Below, in pieces: positions 1 through 7,184 of a DNA stretch of 25,457 nucleotides. How positions within the stretch are numbered: the stretch's first letter is position 1; each line of letters begins with the position of its first letter. Origin of the DNA: JAVBMB01 sp031552995 (GTDB lineage: Bacteria; Bacillota; Clostridia; Oscillospirales; Butyricicoccaceae); the NCBI GenBank assembly GCA_031552995.1, contig JAVBMB010000053.1:1-25457 (forward strand), in the 5' to 3' direction. A program made the position numbers and the translations under genes. Below the pieces are notes generated by a model that saw nothing but the letters and a program-made list of their open reading frames with translations, was not told the DNA's origin and did no database searches.

Positions 1-1633
1 GGCGAAGCTCGACACGGCGAACCTTGCCGTTGACCGTCTTTGGCAGGTGCTTTGCAAATGTGACGATTCGGGGATATTTATAGGGCGCGGTGTTTGCTTT
101 TACAAAGGCTTGAAGCTCTGCCTTAAGCTCCTCACTCGGCTCGTATCCGCGGTTTAGCACAACGGTCGCCTTGACGACCTGCCCGCGCGCGGGATGGGGC
201 TCGCCCGTGACGGCAACTTCGGCGACGGCGGGGTGCCCCGCCATGACGCTTTCGACCTCAAACGGGCCGATGCGGTATCCGGACGACTTTATGATGTCGT
301 CATTGCGTCCCTCGTACCAGAAGTATCCGTCCTCGTCCATTCTGGCGATATCGCCGGTGTGGTAGTATCCGCCGCGGCAGGCGACAGATGTTTTTTCACT
401 GTCCCGGTAGTATTCGCTCATCAGGCCGACAGGCCTGCCGCGCGATATGTCGACACAGATTTCTCCCGATTTGCCCGGCGCGACGGGGTGACCGTCCTCA
501 TCTAGCAGCGCGACGCGGTACTGCGGCGACGGACAGCCGATTGAGCCCGGTTTTTGCGCCATTCCGGCGATGTTGCACAGCACGAGCGTCGTCTCGGTCT
601 GTCCGAATCCCTCCATGAGGGACATGCCTGTCAAATCTCTCCACCGCTCAAATGTGTCGGGGCTGAGCGGCTCGCCGGCGGTAGAGCAGCAGGTGAGCGA
701 GCTGAGGTCGTATGAGGCGACATCGGGGTCGGCGAGAAACATGCGGAACATCGTCGGCGGACAGCACAGCGTCGTGACGCCGTATTTGCCGACGAGGGAG
801 AGAAGCTCGCACGAGGAGAACTTATCATAATCGTACACCATAACCGCGCAGCGCATGATCCACTGGCCATATATCTTGCCCCATGCGGCCTTGCCCCAAC
901 CTGTGTCGGCTATGGACAGGTGCAGCCCGCCTTTTACGACGCGGTGCCAGTGGCGCGCCGTGAATATATGCGCGAGCGGGTAGCTGAAGTCGTGCATGAC
1001 CATCTTTGGGTAGCCCGATGTTCCCGACGAGAAGTAGAGCAGCATAGGGTCGGTGACCGCCGTCTCTACGCGCTCGAAGCGCGCTTCGGCCTTGGCGACA
1101 CCCAGCCCGAAATCAAGCCAGCCTTCACTTGTGCCGCGAACAAGCATTTTTGCTTCCAGCGAAGGGCAGTTGTGCTCGGCCTCGTCAACGGCGCGGCGCG
1201 CAGTGCAGTCCGCCGTGCAGATGACCGCCTTGGCCGAGCAGGCGTTGATGCGGTATTCGACATCCTTAGCCGTTAGCATAAATGTGGCCGGAACAAGCAC
1301 GGCGCCGAGCTTGTGCAGCGCGACTGAGACATACCAGAACTCGTAATTGCGTTTGAGGACGCACAGCACTTTGTCTCCCCTGCCGATGCCGAGGCTTTTG
1401 AGGTAGTTTGCCGTCTTGTCGCTCATGATTTTCATATCGGCAAATGTGAAGCGAAGCTCGTCGCCCGTCGGGTCGCACCACACCATAGCGAGGCTGCGCG
1501 GATCCTCTTCAGCTATGCGGTCGACGACGTCGTAGCCGAAATTGAAGCTGTCGTTATATTTAAGCTTGTAGCCTGTTAGTTTTCCGGCGCTGTCATAGCT
1601 CTCCATGACATAATCGGTATAGAGATCTCTCAT
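1..1633 (-). CDS. Acyl-CoA synthetase (AMP-forming, MACS-like), 3' end cut by window edge
   Basis: This enzyme would activate a carboxylic acid to its acyl-CoA through an acyl-adenylate in the cytoplasm. The frame is open from ATG 1633 to the left edge (544 residues, no stop), so perhaps only 10-20 residues are missing. Adenylate-forming motifs appear in order: the phosphate loop SSGTSGYPK (about 202-210), GFGQTE (342-347), TGD (426-428), the hinge stretch around YEGRNDD (about 440), and PKTVNGKVRR with the catalytic Lys537. The layout and length fit the medium-chain (MACS) group better than acetyl-CoA synthetase. The RBS GGAGG lies 11 nt before the ATG. It is the first gene after an isoleucine-type T-box, which suggests a role in isoleucine or branched-chain acid metabolism; that is inference. 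Substrate is not determinable from the sequence alone. Confidence 0.93.
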   Translation of the reverse strand, partial: MRDLYTDYVMESYDSAGKLTGYKLKYNDSFNFGYDVVDRIAEEDPRSLAMVWCDPTGDELRFTFADMKIMSDKTANYLKSLGIGRGDKVLCVLKRNYEFWYVSVALHKLGAVLVPATFMLTAKDVEYRINACSAKAVICTADCTARRAVDEAEHNCPSLEAKMLVRGTSEGWLDFGLGVAKAEARFERVETAVTDPMLLYFSSGTSGYPKMVMHDFSYPLAHIFTARHWHRVVKGGLHLSIADTGWGKAAWGKIYGQWIMRCAVMVYDYDKFSSCELLSLVGKYGVTTLCCPPTMFRMFLADPDVASYDLSSLTCCSTAGEPLSPDTFERWRDLTGMSLMEGFGQTETTLVLCNIAGMAQKPGSIGCPSPQYRVALLDEDGHPVAPGKSGEICVDISRGRPVGLMSEYYRDSEKTSVACRGGYYHTGDIARMDEDGYFWYEGRNDDIIKSSGYRIGPFEVESVMAGHPAVAEVAVTGEPHPARGQVVKATVVLNRGYEPSEELKAELQAFVKANTAPYKYPRIVTFAKHLPKTVNGKVRRVELR

Positions 1634-1745
1634 GATAATGTGTCCTCCGTTTATTGTTGTATGCATAAATGCGTATAATGTCGCTAATGTCTCCTATCCC
1701 GTCATCGGCGCCAATACCGCACGCGGCTGTTGTGCCACACGTCAT
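1593..1745 (-). CDS. Ile-rich 50-residue small ORF overlapping the acyl-CoA synthetase start
   Basis: A 50-codon ORF begins with ATG at 1745 behind a strong purine RBS (GGAGGGAGGG, 7 nt spacing). It lies after the T-box terminator and ends 41 nt inside the synthetase gene in another frame. Its peptide starts MTCGTTAACGIGADDG. Residues 11-26 contain six isoleucines (codons ATT, ATA, ATT, ATT, ATA, ATT). The RBS of the synthetase lies within codons 33-35 of this ORF. It could be a leader peptide for translational coupling or Ile-dependent control, or a chance ORF. No family is recognised. Confidence 0.45.
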   Translation of the reverse strand: MTCGTTAACGIGADDGIGDISDIIRIYAYNNKRRTHYHERSLYRLCHGEL

Positions 1746-1770
1746 TTTGATCCCTCCCTCCGTTTTTTGA

Positions 1771-1812
1771 AAACAAAAAAATACGCTCATCCCATAGATA
1801 TGGGACGAGCGT
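1771..1812 (-). terminator. T-box regulated intrinsic terminator
   Basis: On the minus strand the arms ACGCTCGTCCCA and TGGGATGAGCGT (one G-T pair) close a TATCTA loop and are followed by a run of seven T. This is the conditional terminator of the isoleucine-type T-box. Confidence 0.9.
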
Positions 1813-2036
1813 TAAATCACCCGCGGTACCACCCATTTTGGCGTAAAAAACGCCCACTCAGGCTCAATCAAGCCTTATGCCTGTAACGCGGCAACGCGTG
1901 AGAGCCTACCGACCGCACGGCGGTTTTCGGTCTCATACTCCGGAGTGATCTGTCGCGGCGGCTCACACCGGCTTGCACCAAGCGCCGGCTCTCTGCAGTA
2001 AAGCTGTGCTGCGACCATTCTCCCTCATAGTATATG
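1771..2036 (-). promoter_or_regulatory. T-box riboswitch leader, apparent isoleucine (AUC) specifier
   Basis: The minus strand contains the T-box core GGGTGGTACCGCGGG at 1834-1820, with the UGGU bulge expected to pair with an ACCA tRNA end. It is followed by a terminator hairpin with a U tract. Upstream lies a stem I with GGAG (2023-2020) pairing to CUCC (1945-1942), and GUCGC pairing to GCGAC around the specifier loop. The distal part holds the AGAGA motif and a GGUGCAAGCC-type loop. The 3' side of the specifier loop reads AG-AUC-A, giving specifier AUC (1949-1947), isoleucine. Uncharged tRNA-Ile would favour the antiterminator and expression of the acyl-CoA synthetase. The T-box call is firm; the specifier rests on a hand-drawn fold. 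Confidence 0.9.
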
Positions 2037-2041
2037 CTACT

Positions 2042-2069
2042 ATTATATCCGGACGGCGTGAAATGTCAA
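2042..2069 (-). promoter_or_regulatory. Sigma-A promoter of the T-box/acyl-CoA synthetase transcript
   Basis: On the minus strand TTGACA (2069-2064) and TATAAT (2047-2042) are separated by 16 nt, both perfect consensus boxes. Transcription would start near 2035, just before stem I of the T-box. Confidence 0.88.
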
Positions 2070-2172
2070 CACTTTTTTGGTGCGCCGTGAAAATCGCGGC
2101 GCGGCGGCATCGGTTAGTGACATGCAGATAACATTTGCAATGAACACGCGCGATTTTTTGTGATTATTCCAG

Positions 2173-2202
2173 TTGCCCACGGGGCACAAGATGTGATATA
2201 CT
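2173..2202 (+). promoter_or_regulatory. Promoter of lysC-asd
   Basis: TTGCCC (2173-2178) and TATACT (2197-2202) are 18 nt apart. The remaining leader to the ATG is only about 35 nt, too short for a lysine riboswitch or T-box, so no RNA-level control is visible for this operon. Confidence 0.65.
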
Positions 2203-2242
2203 TACCGAAATTTATATGGTTTGATACGGAGGCTGTACATAT

Positions 2243-3574
2243 ATGCTTACAGTTGTCAAGTTCGGCGGCAGCTCTCTTGCCGGCGCGAAACGGTTTGAAG
2301 CGGTGCGTGGTATCGTTCTGGCCGACCCGCGCCGCAGGGTCATGATTGTCAGCGCGCCGGGGAAGGCGACGCAGGGCGACAACAAAATCACCGACCTGCT
2401 TTATCTGACATGGGCGCACATACGCTACGGCGTTGACTACCGCCCGACGCTGGCGCTTGTTGAGGCGCGGTACCGTGATATCGCGCGCGTGCTTGGCTGC
2501 GCGTGGGACGCCGGGTGCGAGTTTGAGACCATCAGGGAGCGGATTGACGGCGGGTGCGATGAGGACTATCTTGTCTCCCGCGGGGAATATCTGTGCGCCA
2601 AGCTTATGGCGAGCTGCCTCGGGTGGGATTTTGTCGACGCGCACGGGACGGTGTTTTTCTCGGGCGACGGAAGCATAGACACCGACAGGACATACGCCGC
2701 GATAAAGACGGCATATGATATATCCGGCGGGCGTATCGTGATGCCGGGCTTTTACGGCACGCAGCGCGGCGGCGAGATACGCCTGATGAGCCGCGGCGGG
2801 TCGGATATCAGCGGCGCTGTTGCCGCGGCGGCGCTTGACGCCGGCCTGTACGAGAACTGGACCGATGTGCCGGGGCTGCTGATGGCCGACCCGGGCATCG
2901 TGAAAAACCCGCGGCCGATTCCGAGAATCACATATAACGAGCTGCGCGAGCTGACGTATATGGGCGCGAAGGTTTTGCACGAGGAGTCGGTATTCCCCGT
3001 GAGGTTTAAGGGCATACCGATAAACATCCGCAGCACGGCCGAGCCGAATGAGCCGGGCACGCTGATATGCGAGGGCTTTGAAGACGACGAGCCTGATGAG
3101 TCGTTTATCACCGGCATCGCCGGCAAGCGCGATTTCAGCATTATCAGCATACGCCAGAGCCATATCGCGGGGCAGCTCGGCATCGTCAGGCAGGTTCTTG
3201 AACTGTTTCAGCGTCACGAAATCGGCGTTGAGAGCATGCCGTCGGGTATAGACGGGTTTTCCCTCGTCGTGTCGACAAAGGCGGTGAAGCCGCATCTGTA
3301 CGGCCTGATCGCCGGGATTGAGGAGCTGTGCTCTCCGGGCAGCGTGACGGTCACCGAGGGGATAGCGCTTATCGCCGCAGTCGGGCGCAAGATGGTTTTG
3401 CGCCCCGGCATTTCGGGCAAGCTGTTCGGCGCGCTTGGGCAGAACGGGATAAATATCAGACTGATAAGTCAGGGCACCGATGAGCTGAACATCACAATCG
3501 GCGTGCGCAACGAGGATTTCAACAGGACGATTCAGGTTCTTTATGACAGTTTTACGGGCAGAGGGGATATATAG
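2243..3574 (+). CDS. lysC: Aspartate kinase (pathway copy linked to asd)
   Basis: This enzyme phosphorylates L-aspartate to 4-phospho-aspartate, the entry step to lysine, threonine, methionine and, via threonine, isoleucine. The 443-residue protein has the kinase motif KFGGSS at 6-11 and SRGGSDISGA in mid-domain. Two C-terminal ACT domains follow (about 290-370 and 370-440), the second with GKLFGALGQNGINI. The length fits monofunctional aspartokinases of the ThrA/E. coli LysC-like type rather than the shorter Bacillus LysC type found at 22506-23729. The ATG at 2243 has GGAGG 10 nt upstream. asd starts one nucleotide after its stop, so the two genes are one operon. The ACT domains imply amino-acid feedback, but which amino acid cannot be read from the sequence. 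Confidence 0.95.
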   Translation: MLTVVKFGGSSLAGAKRFEAVRGIVLADPRRRVMIVSAPGKATQGDNKITDLLYLTWAHIRYGVDYRPTLALVEARYRDIARVLGCAWDAGCEFETIRERIDGGCDEDYLVSRGEYLCAKLMASCLGWDFVDAHGTVFFSGDGSIDTDRTYAAIKTAYDISGGRIVMPGFYGTQRGGEIRLMSRGGSDISGAVAAAALDAGLYENWTDVPGLLMADPGIVKNPRPIPRITYNELRELTYMGAKVLHEESVFPVRFKGIPINIRSTAEPNEPGTLICEGFEDDEPDESFITGIAGKRDFSIISIRQSHIAGQLGIVRQVLELFQRHEIGVESMPSGIDGFSLVVSTKAVKPHLYGLIAGIEELCSPGSVTVTEGIALIAAVGRKMVLRPGISGKLFGALGQNGINIRLISQGTDELNITIGVRNEDFNRTIQVLYDSFTGRGDI

Positions 3575-3575
3575 G

Positions 3576-4559
3576 ATGAAGAGGAAAAATATCGCAATAC
3601 TCGGCGCGACGGGCGCCGTGGGGCGCGAAATGCTTAAAATACTCGGCGAGCTAAGCGTGCCGTCGGGGCGGATTGTCTGCTTTTCCAGCGAGAGAAGCCG
3701 CGGAACGGAGCTGCCGTTCAGAGGCGGCGGCATCGCGACGCGCGCCGTCCAGCCGGGGTGCTTCAGCGGCATAGATATCGTTCTTGGCGCTGTTGAGGCC
3801 GATGTGGCGCGCGGGCTTGCGCCTGAGATAAACGCGGACGGCGCCGTGTTCATCGACAACTCAAGCGCGTTCAGGCTGCAAAGCGATGTGCCGCTTATCG
3901 TGCCCGAAATAAACGGCCGGGCGGCAAGCGCGCACAAGGGGATTATCGCCAACCCGAATTGCTCGACAATCATCACGCTTATGGCCATATGGCCTGTCGC
4001 GCAGAGGTACGGGCTTAAGGCGCTGTCGGCGTCGACATATCAGGCGGTATCCGGCGCGGGGCTTGCCGGTGTTGCGCAGCTTGAGGCGGAGATGAGCGGT
4101 ATGCAGTGTCAGACACCGGCGTTTGCGCATCCTATTGCCATGAATGTCATACCGGCCATAGGCAGTGAGGCGGATAATGGGTATACATCGGAGGAACAGA
4201 AGCTGAAAACCGAGGGACGAAAGATATTGTCGCTGCCCGGGCTGGCCGTGTCCTGCACATGCGTGCGCGTGCCGGTGATGCGCTGCCACAGCATATCGGC
4301 AAGCATATCGACATCACAGAGGGTCAGCGCCGAGGAGGCGAGACGTCTGATTGACGCCGCGCCCGGTGTGGCTGTGCGCGACGACCTGAGCGGCCATATA
4401 TATCCCATGCCGGCGGACACCGGCGAGCAGGATACCGTGTTCGTCGGGCGCATCCGCCCGGATGAGACACGCGAAAACGGCCTGGCATTGTGGTGCTGCG
4501 GAGACCAGCTGCGCAAGGGCGCGGCGACAAATGCCGTGCAGATCGCGGCGCTGCTGTAG
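3576..4559 (+). CDS. asd: Aspartate-semialdehyde dehydrogenase
   Basis: This enzyme reduces 4-phospho-aspartate to aspartate semialdehyde with NADPH, the branch point before lysine and homoserine. The 327-residue protein opens with the nucleotide-binding loop GATGAVGREM. It has the catalytic cysteine in NPNCST (Cys129), the YQAVSGAG segment, and the substrate/catalytic region RVPVMRCHS (His238). I chose ATG 3576, directly before KRKNIAILGATG, because it has a GAGGGG site upstream and begins one nucleotide after the lysC stop. An earlier in-frame ATG at 3543 would lie inside lysC. The length is normal for bacterial Asd. Confidence 0.95.
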   Translation: MKRKNIAILGATGAVGREMLKILGELSVPSGRIVCFSSERSRGTELPFRGGGIATRAVQPGCFSGIDIVLGAVEADVARGLAPEINADGAVFIDNSSAFRLQSDVPLIVPEINGRAASAHKGIIANPNCSTIITLMAIWPVAQRYGLKALSASTYQAVSGAGLAGVAQLEAEMSGMQCQTPAFAHPIAMNVIPAIGSEADNGYTSEEQKLKTEGRKILSLPGLAVSCTCVRVPVMRCHSISASISTSQRVSAEEARRLIDAAPGVAVRDDLSGHIYPMPADTGEQDTVFVGRIRPDETRENGLALWCCGDQLRKGAATNAVQIAALL

Positions 4560-4570
4560 CTCTGTTTCAC

Positions 4571-4587
4571 CGCGGCGAACCGCCGCG
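4571..4587 (+). other. GC-rich hairpin after asd
   Basis: CGCGGCG and CGCCGCG form a perfect 7-bp stem with an AAC loop shortly after the asd stop. No T tract follows directly, so it is at best a weak terminator or mRNA 3' end stabiliser. Confidence 0.4.
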
Positions 4588-4664
4588 CCTGCCGGAGCGT
4601 CTAAGCCTTATGCGGCTCGTTGCGGAATATTGAGCTTTTTTGCTAATTTATCTGATAAAAAGTA

Positions 4665-4695
4665 TTGACATTACACAAGGTGTAAGGTGTAATCT
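4665..4695 (+). promoter_or_regulatory. MerR-type promoter with 19-bp spacer and operator dyad
   Basis: TTGACA (4665-4670) and TAATCT (4690-4695) are 19 nt apart, the overlong spacing typical of promoters that MerR proteins untwist. The spacer holds the perfect dyad TTACAC-AAG-GTGTAA (4671-4685), followed by a further GGTGTAA. This predicts autoregulation by the MerR protein encoded next. The start point would be about 4702, almost on the ribosome binding site, so the leader is very short. Confidence 0.75.
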
Positions 4696-4713
4696 TTATG
4701 AGGTGAACCGAGT

Positions 4714-5355
4714 TTGAAGATAAATCAGGTCGAACAGTCAGTGGGGATAACCAAGAAGAATATCCGTTTTTATGAGCAGGAGGGATTGCTCTCCCCCATG
4801 CGCAACTCGGAAAACGGATACCGCGAATACTCGGACGAGGATGTAACGCGGCTGAAGCAGATTAAGCTTTTGCGCAAGCTGTCGGTGCCGATAGAGGTGA
4901 TACGCAAAATGCAGCAGGGGGCGCTTGGCGCCGCCGACGGCATGCGCCGGCATGTTACATATCTTGAGGACGAGATGCGTAACCTGACGCACGCCACACA
5001 GCTGTGTCAGAAAATCAGCGAGTCGGGAGACGAGCTTGACGCGCTTGATATTGACGGTTATCTGGCTGAAATGGAGCGAATGGAGAGCGAAGGGGTGAGC
5101 TTTGTGAACATCCGCAAAAACGATATTGTCAAAAAAATGGTGGCGCCGGTTGTGATTACAGTCGTGACTGTTGCGCTGATGCTTGGTATTATATATCTGC
5201 TGCTGCGCAGCACCGCCGGCGCCGGGATTCCGCTGGCCGTCAAGGCACTGTTCATCGTGATTCCACTGGCTGTCGCCGGAGGGGTCATTGCCTCTATGCT
5301 GCAGCGCGTAAGGGAGATTAAGGGGGGCGAAGAGGATGCTGCTGGTAAATATTGA
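4714..5355 (+). CDS. MerR-family regulator with C-terminal membrane anchor
   Basis: The 213-residue protein has an N-terminal MerR winged helix (1-70, with ITKKNIRFYEQEGLL and GYREYSDEDV). A probable dimerisation coiled coil follows (about 75-125), then two hydrophobic segments (about 142-164 and 173-196), so the DNA-binding part would be tethered to the inner face of the membrane. It starts with TTG at 4714; AGGTGA lies 7 nt upstream and the next ATG is far inside the domain. The only cysteine is Cys98, so a metal-thiol sensor of the classical MerR kind is unlikely. It overlaps the next gene by 20 nt, so the two are co-translated. The signal is unknown; a membrane or envelope cue is possible. 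Confidence 0.88.
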   Translation: MKINQVEQSVGITKKNIRFYEQEGLLSPMRNSENGYREYSDEDVTRLKQIKLLRKLSVPIEVIRKMQQGALGAADGMRRHVTYLEDEMRNLTHATQLCQKISESGDELDALDIDGYLAEMERMESEGVSFVNIRKNDIVKKMVAPVVITVVTVALMLGIIYLLLRSTAGAGIPLAVKALFIVIPLAVAGGVIASMLQRVREIKGGEEDAAGKY

Positions 5356-5647
5356 TTATATCCCGGGGCGCGAGCTGGAGGTTATAGGGCTTGTGAAGGG
5401 CAATGTCGTACAGTCCAAAAACTTTGGCAAGGATTTTATGGCCGGGATGAAAACGCTTGTCGGCGGCGAAATCACCGACTATACCGAAATGCTTCAGGAG
5501 GCGCGGCAGATTGCAATCAAACGAATGATGGACGAGGCCGAGGCGCTTGGCGCGGACGCCGTCATCAACATGAGGCTGGCATCGTCGGCGATTATGCAGG
5601 CGGCTGCCGAGATTATCGCCTACGGCACGGCTGTAAAATATAAGTAG
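5336..5647 (+). CDS. YbjQ/UPF0145-family protein
   Basis: This 103-residue protein matches the YbjQ (DUF74, UPF0145) family, which is often labelled putative heavy-metal binding on weak grounds. Recognisable parts are the GREL-EVIGLVKGN-VQSKNFGKD start, the central helix around EARQIAIKRM, and GADAVINMRL near the end. The family forms small homo-oligomers with no settled function. Its ATG lies inside the end of the MerR gene behind a GAAGAGG site, so it is likely the main target of that regulator. It has no membrane segment. Confidence 0.85.
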   Translation: MLLVNIDYIPGRELEVIGLVKGNVVQSKNFGKDFMAGMKTLVGGEITDYTEMLQEARQIAIKRMMDEAEALGADAVINMRLASSAIMQAAAEIIAYGTAVKYK

Positions 5648-5651
5648 CGCC

Positions 5652-5689
5652 GGCCCGGCCGGCAGCATGCCCGCGCGGGAAGCCGGGCC
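5652..5689 (+). other. GC-rich stem-loop between ybjQ-like gene and MBOAT gene
   Basis: GGCCCGGC (5652-5659) pairs with GCCGGGCC (5682-5689), and the loop encloses a second small palindrome CCCGCGCGGG (5670-5679). There is no T run, so it may separate transcripts imperfectly or protect an mRNA end. Confidence 0.4.
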
Positions 5690-5719
5690 TCACTTAATTC
5701 CAGGCGCTTGGGGGTATAT

Positions 5720-7171
5720 ATGCCATTTCAGACCTACCCGTTTATATTGCTGTTTTTGCCGGCGGCCGCAATCGGCTGGCGGCTGATTATAAAACACGCG
5801 GGCGTGACAGCCGGGCAGATTTTTTTGCTTGGCTGTTCGCTGTTTTTTTACGGCTGGTTCAACCCGCTGTTTTTGCCGATTATTATTGTCAGCGCGCTGT
5901 TCAACTATTTTATGGCGCGATTTATCGCGCGGGCGGGCCTGACAGGCATGCGCCGCTTAAGGCTGGCAGCGGCTCTTGTTGTCAACATAGGCGCGCTTGT
6001 TTATTTTAAATACACAAACTTTTTTATCGCCAACATCAATGCGGTGTTTAAGACATCCGTCGGCTTTTTTGACATTCTGCTGCCGCTGGGCATCAGCTTT
6101 TTCACGTTCCAGCAGGTGGCATATCTCGTGGACGTGTACCGCGGCGGGGTAAAGCGGTATAATCCGCTTGAATATATGCTTTTTGTATGCTTTTTCCCTT
6201 ACGTGATATCGGGGCCAATCGCGTTCCATGACGAGATAATCCCGCAGCTTCGCGAGCCGAAAACCGCGTCGTGGGAGCATGTTTCGATGGGGCTTACCGC
6301 GTTTGCCGCCGGACTGTTTAAAAAGATTCTTATCGCCGACACCTTCGCCAAAGCCGCCGACTGGGGCTTTGGCATCAGCGGCGGACCGGGAGGAATCGCA
6401 TCGCTCGTCGTGCTTTTGAGCTACGCATTTCAGCTGTATTTTGACTTTAGCGGCTACAGCGACATGGCGCGCGGCGTCGCGTTCATCCTTGGCATAAAGC
6501 TGCCGCGCAACTTTGATTCGCCGTACAAAGCGCTGACAATCGCCGATTTTTGGAAGGGTTGGCACATGACCATGACGCGCTTTTTTACGAAATATGTCTA
6601 TATCCCTCTTGGCGGGAACCGCAAGGGTGAGCTGCGCACGGCGCTGAACACCGTGATTGTCTTTTTGATTTCCGGCCTGTGGCACGGCGCAAACTGGACG
6701 TTTGTGGTGTGGGGCGCAATGCACGGCGCCGCGCAGGCGGCGAACCGTATTTTTAAGAAGCAGGCCGCAAGGCTGCACCCCGCGCTGTCGTGGGGGATGA
6801 CATTCGGCTTTGTCTGCTTTGGCTGGCTGTTCTTCCGTTCCCCGTCGCTCGGCTACGCCGCGGATTTTATCCGCGGGTTTAGCAAAGGCTTTGCCGGCGG
6901 GCTTCCAAAAACGCTGACAGACTTCTTTGTACTGCCCGAGTTTGAGCTGCTGGCCCGGGTTTTGCGCATCCCGGCGGCGTCTGTAGGCCCGGTGATGTGC
7001 GCCGTGTTCATTATCGGCGCGTTTGCCGTGTGCCTTCAGGGAACGAACACCGACAGCCGCCTTGGGGATTTTGTTCCGCGCGCGCGCAGCGCCGTGCTTT
7101 ATGCCGCAATGGCATTTTGGGCCATGATATCAATGAGCGGCGTGGCGACATTTATTTATGCAAACTTCTGA
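5720..7171 (+). CDS. MBOAT-family O-acyltransferase (AlgI-like)
   Basis: This is a membrane-bound O-acyltransferase that would move an acyl group, usually acetyl, across the membrane toward a cell-surface polymer. The 483-residue protein is strongly hydrophobic, with many predicted membrane spans. It carries the AlgI/DltB-type signatures: FYGWFNPLFL near the start, the loop around WKGWHMTMTRFFTKYVYIPL, and the catalytic histidine in LWHGANWTF (His322). I prefer ATG 5720, with GGGGG 5 nt upstream, over an in-frame TTG at 5708. The next gene begins 13 nt after its stop and encodes a secreted SGNH-like protein, the usual two-part arrangement of such exopolymer acylation systems. The polymer acceptor is not encoded nearby, so its identity is open. 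Confidence 0.93.
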   Translation: MPFQTYPFILLFLPAAAIGWRLIIKHAGVTAGQIFLLGCSLFFYGWFNPLFLPIIIVSALFNYFMARFIARAGLTGMRRLRLAAALVVNIGALVYFKYTNFFIANINAVFKTSVGFFDILLPLGISFFTFQQVAYLVDVYRGGVKRYNPLEYMLFVCFFPYVISGPIAFHDEIIPQLREPKTASWEHVSMGLTAFAAGLFKKILIADTFAKAADWGFGISGGPGGIASLVVLLSYAFQLYFDFSGYSDMARGVAFILGIKLPRNFDSPYKALTIADFWKGWHMTMTRFFTKYVYIPLGGNRKGELRTALNTVIVFLISGLWHGANWTFVVWGAMHGAAQAANRIFKKQAARLHPALSWGMTFGFVCFGWLFFRSPSLGYAADFIRGFSKGFAGGLPKTLTDFFVLPEFELLARVLRIPAASVGPVMCAVFIIGAFAVCLQGTNTDSRLGDFVPRARSAVLYAAMAFWAMISMSGVATFIYANF

Positions 7172-7184
7172 CCGGGGGGCGCCG

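Noticed and set aside
194..1346. Several plus-strand frames opposite the acyl-CoA synthetase
   Set aside because: The minus strand translates without a break into a complete adenylate-forming enzyme, so these are shadows.
2203..2242. Lysine riboswitch or T-box ahead of lysC-asd
   Set aside because: The leader after the promoter is only about 35 nt and has no such fold.
2114..3988. 624-codon open frame on the minus strand opposite lysC-asd
   Set aside because: It is antisense to two clear enzymes, lacks family motifs, and its Arg/Ala/His-rich composition is typical of a shadow frame in GC-rich DNA.
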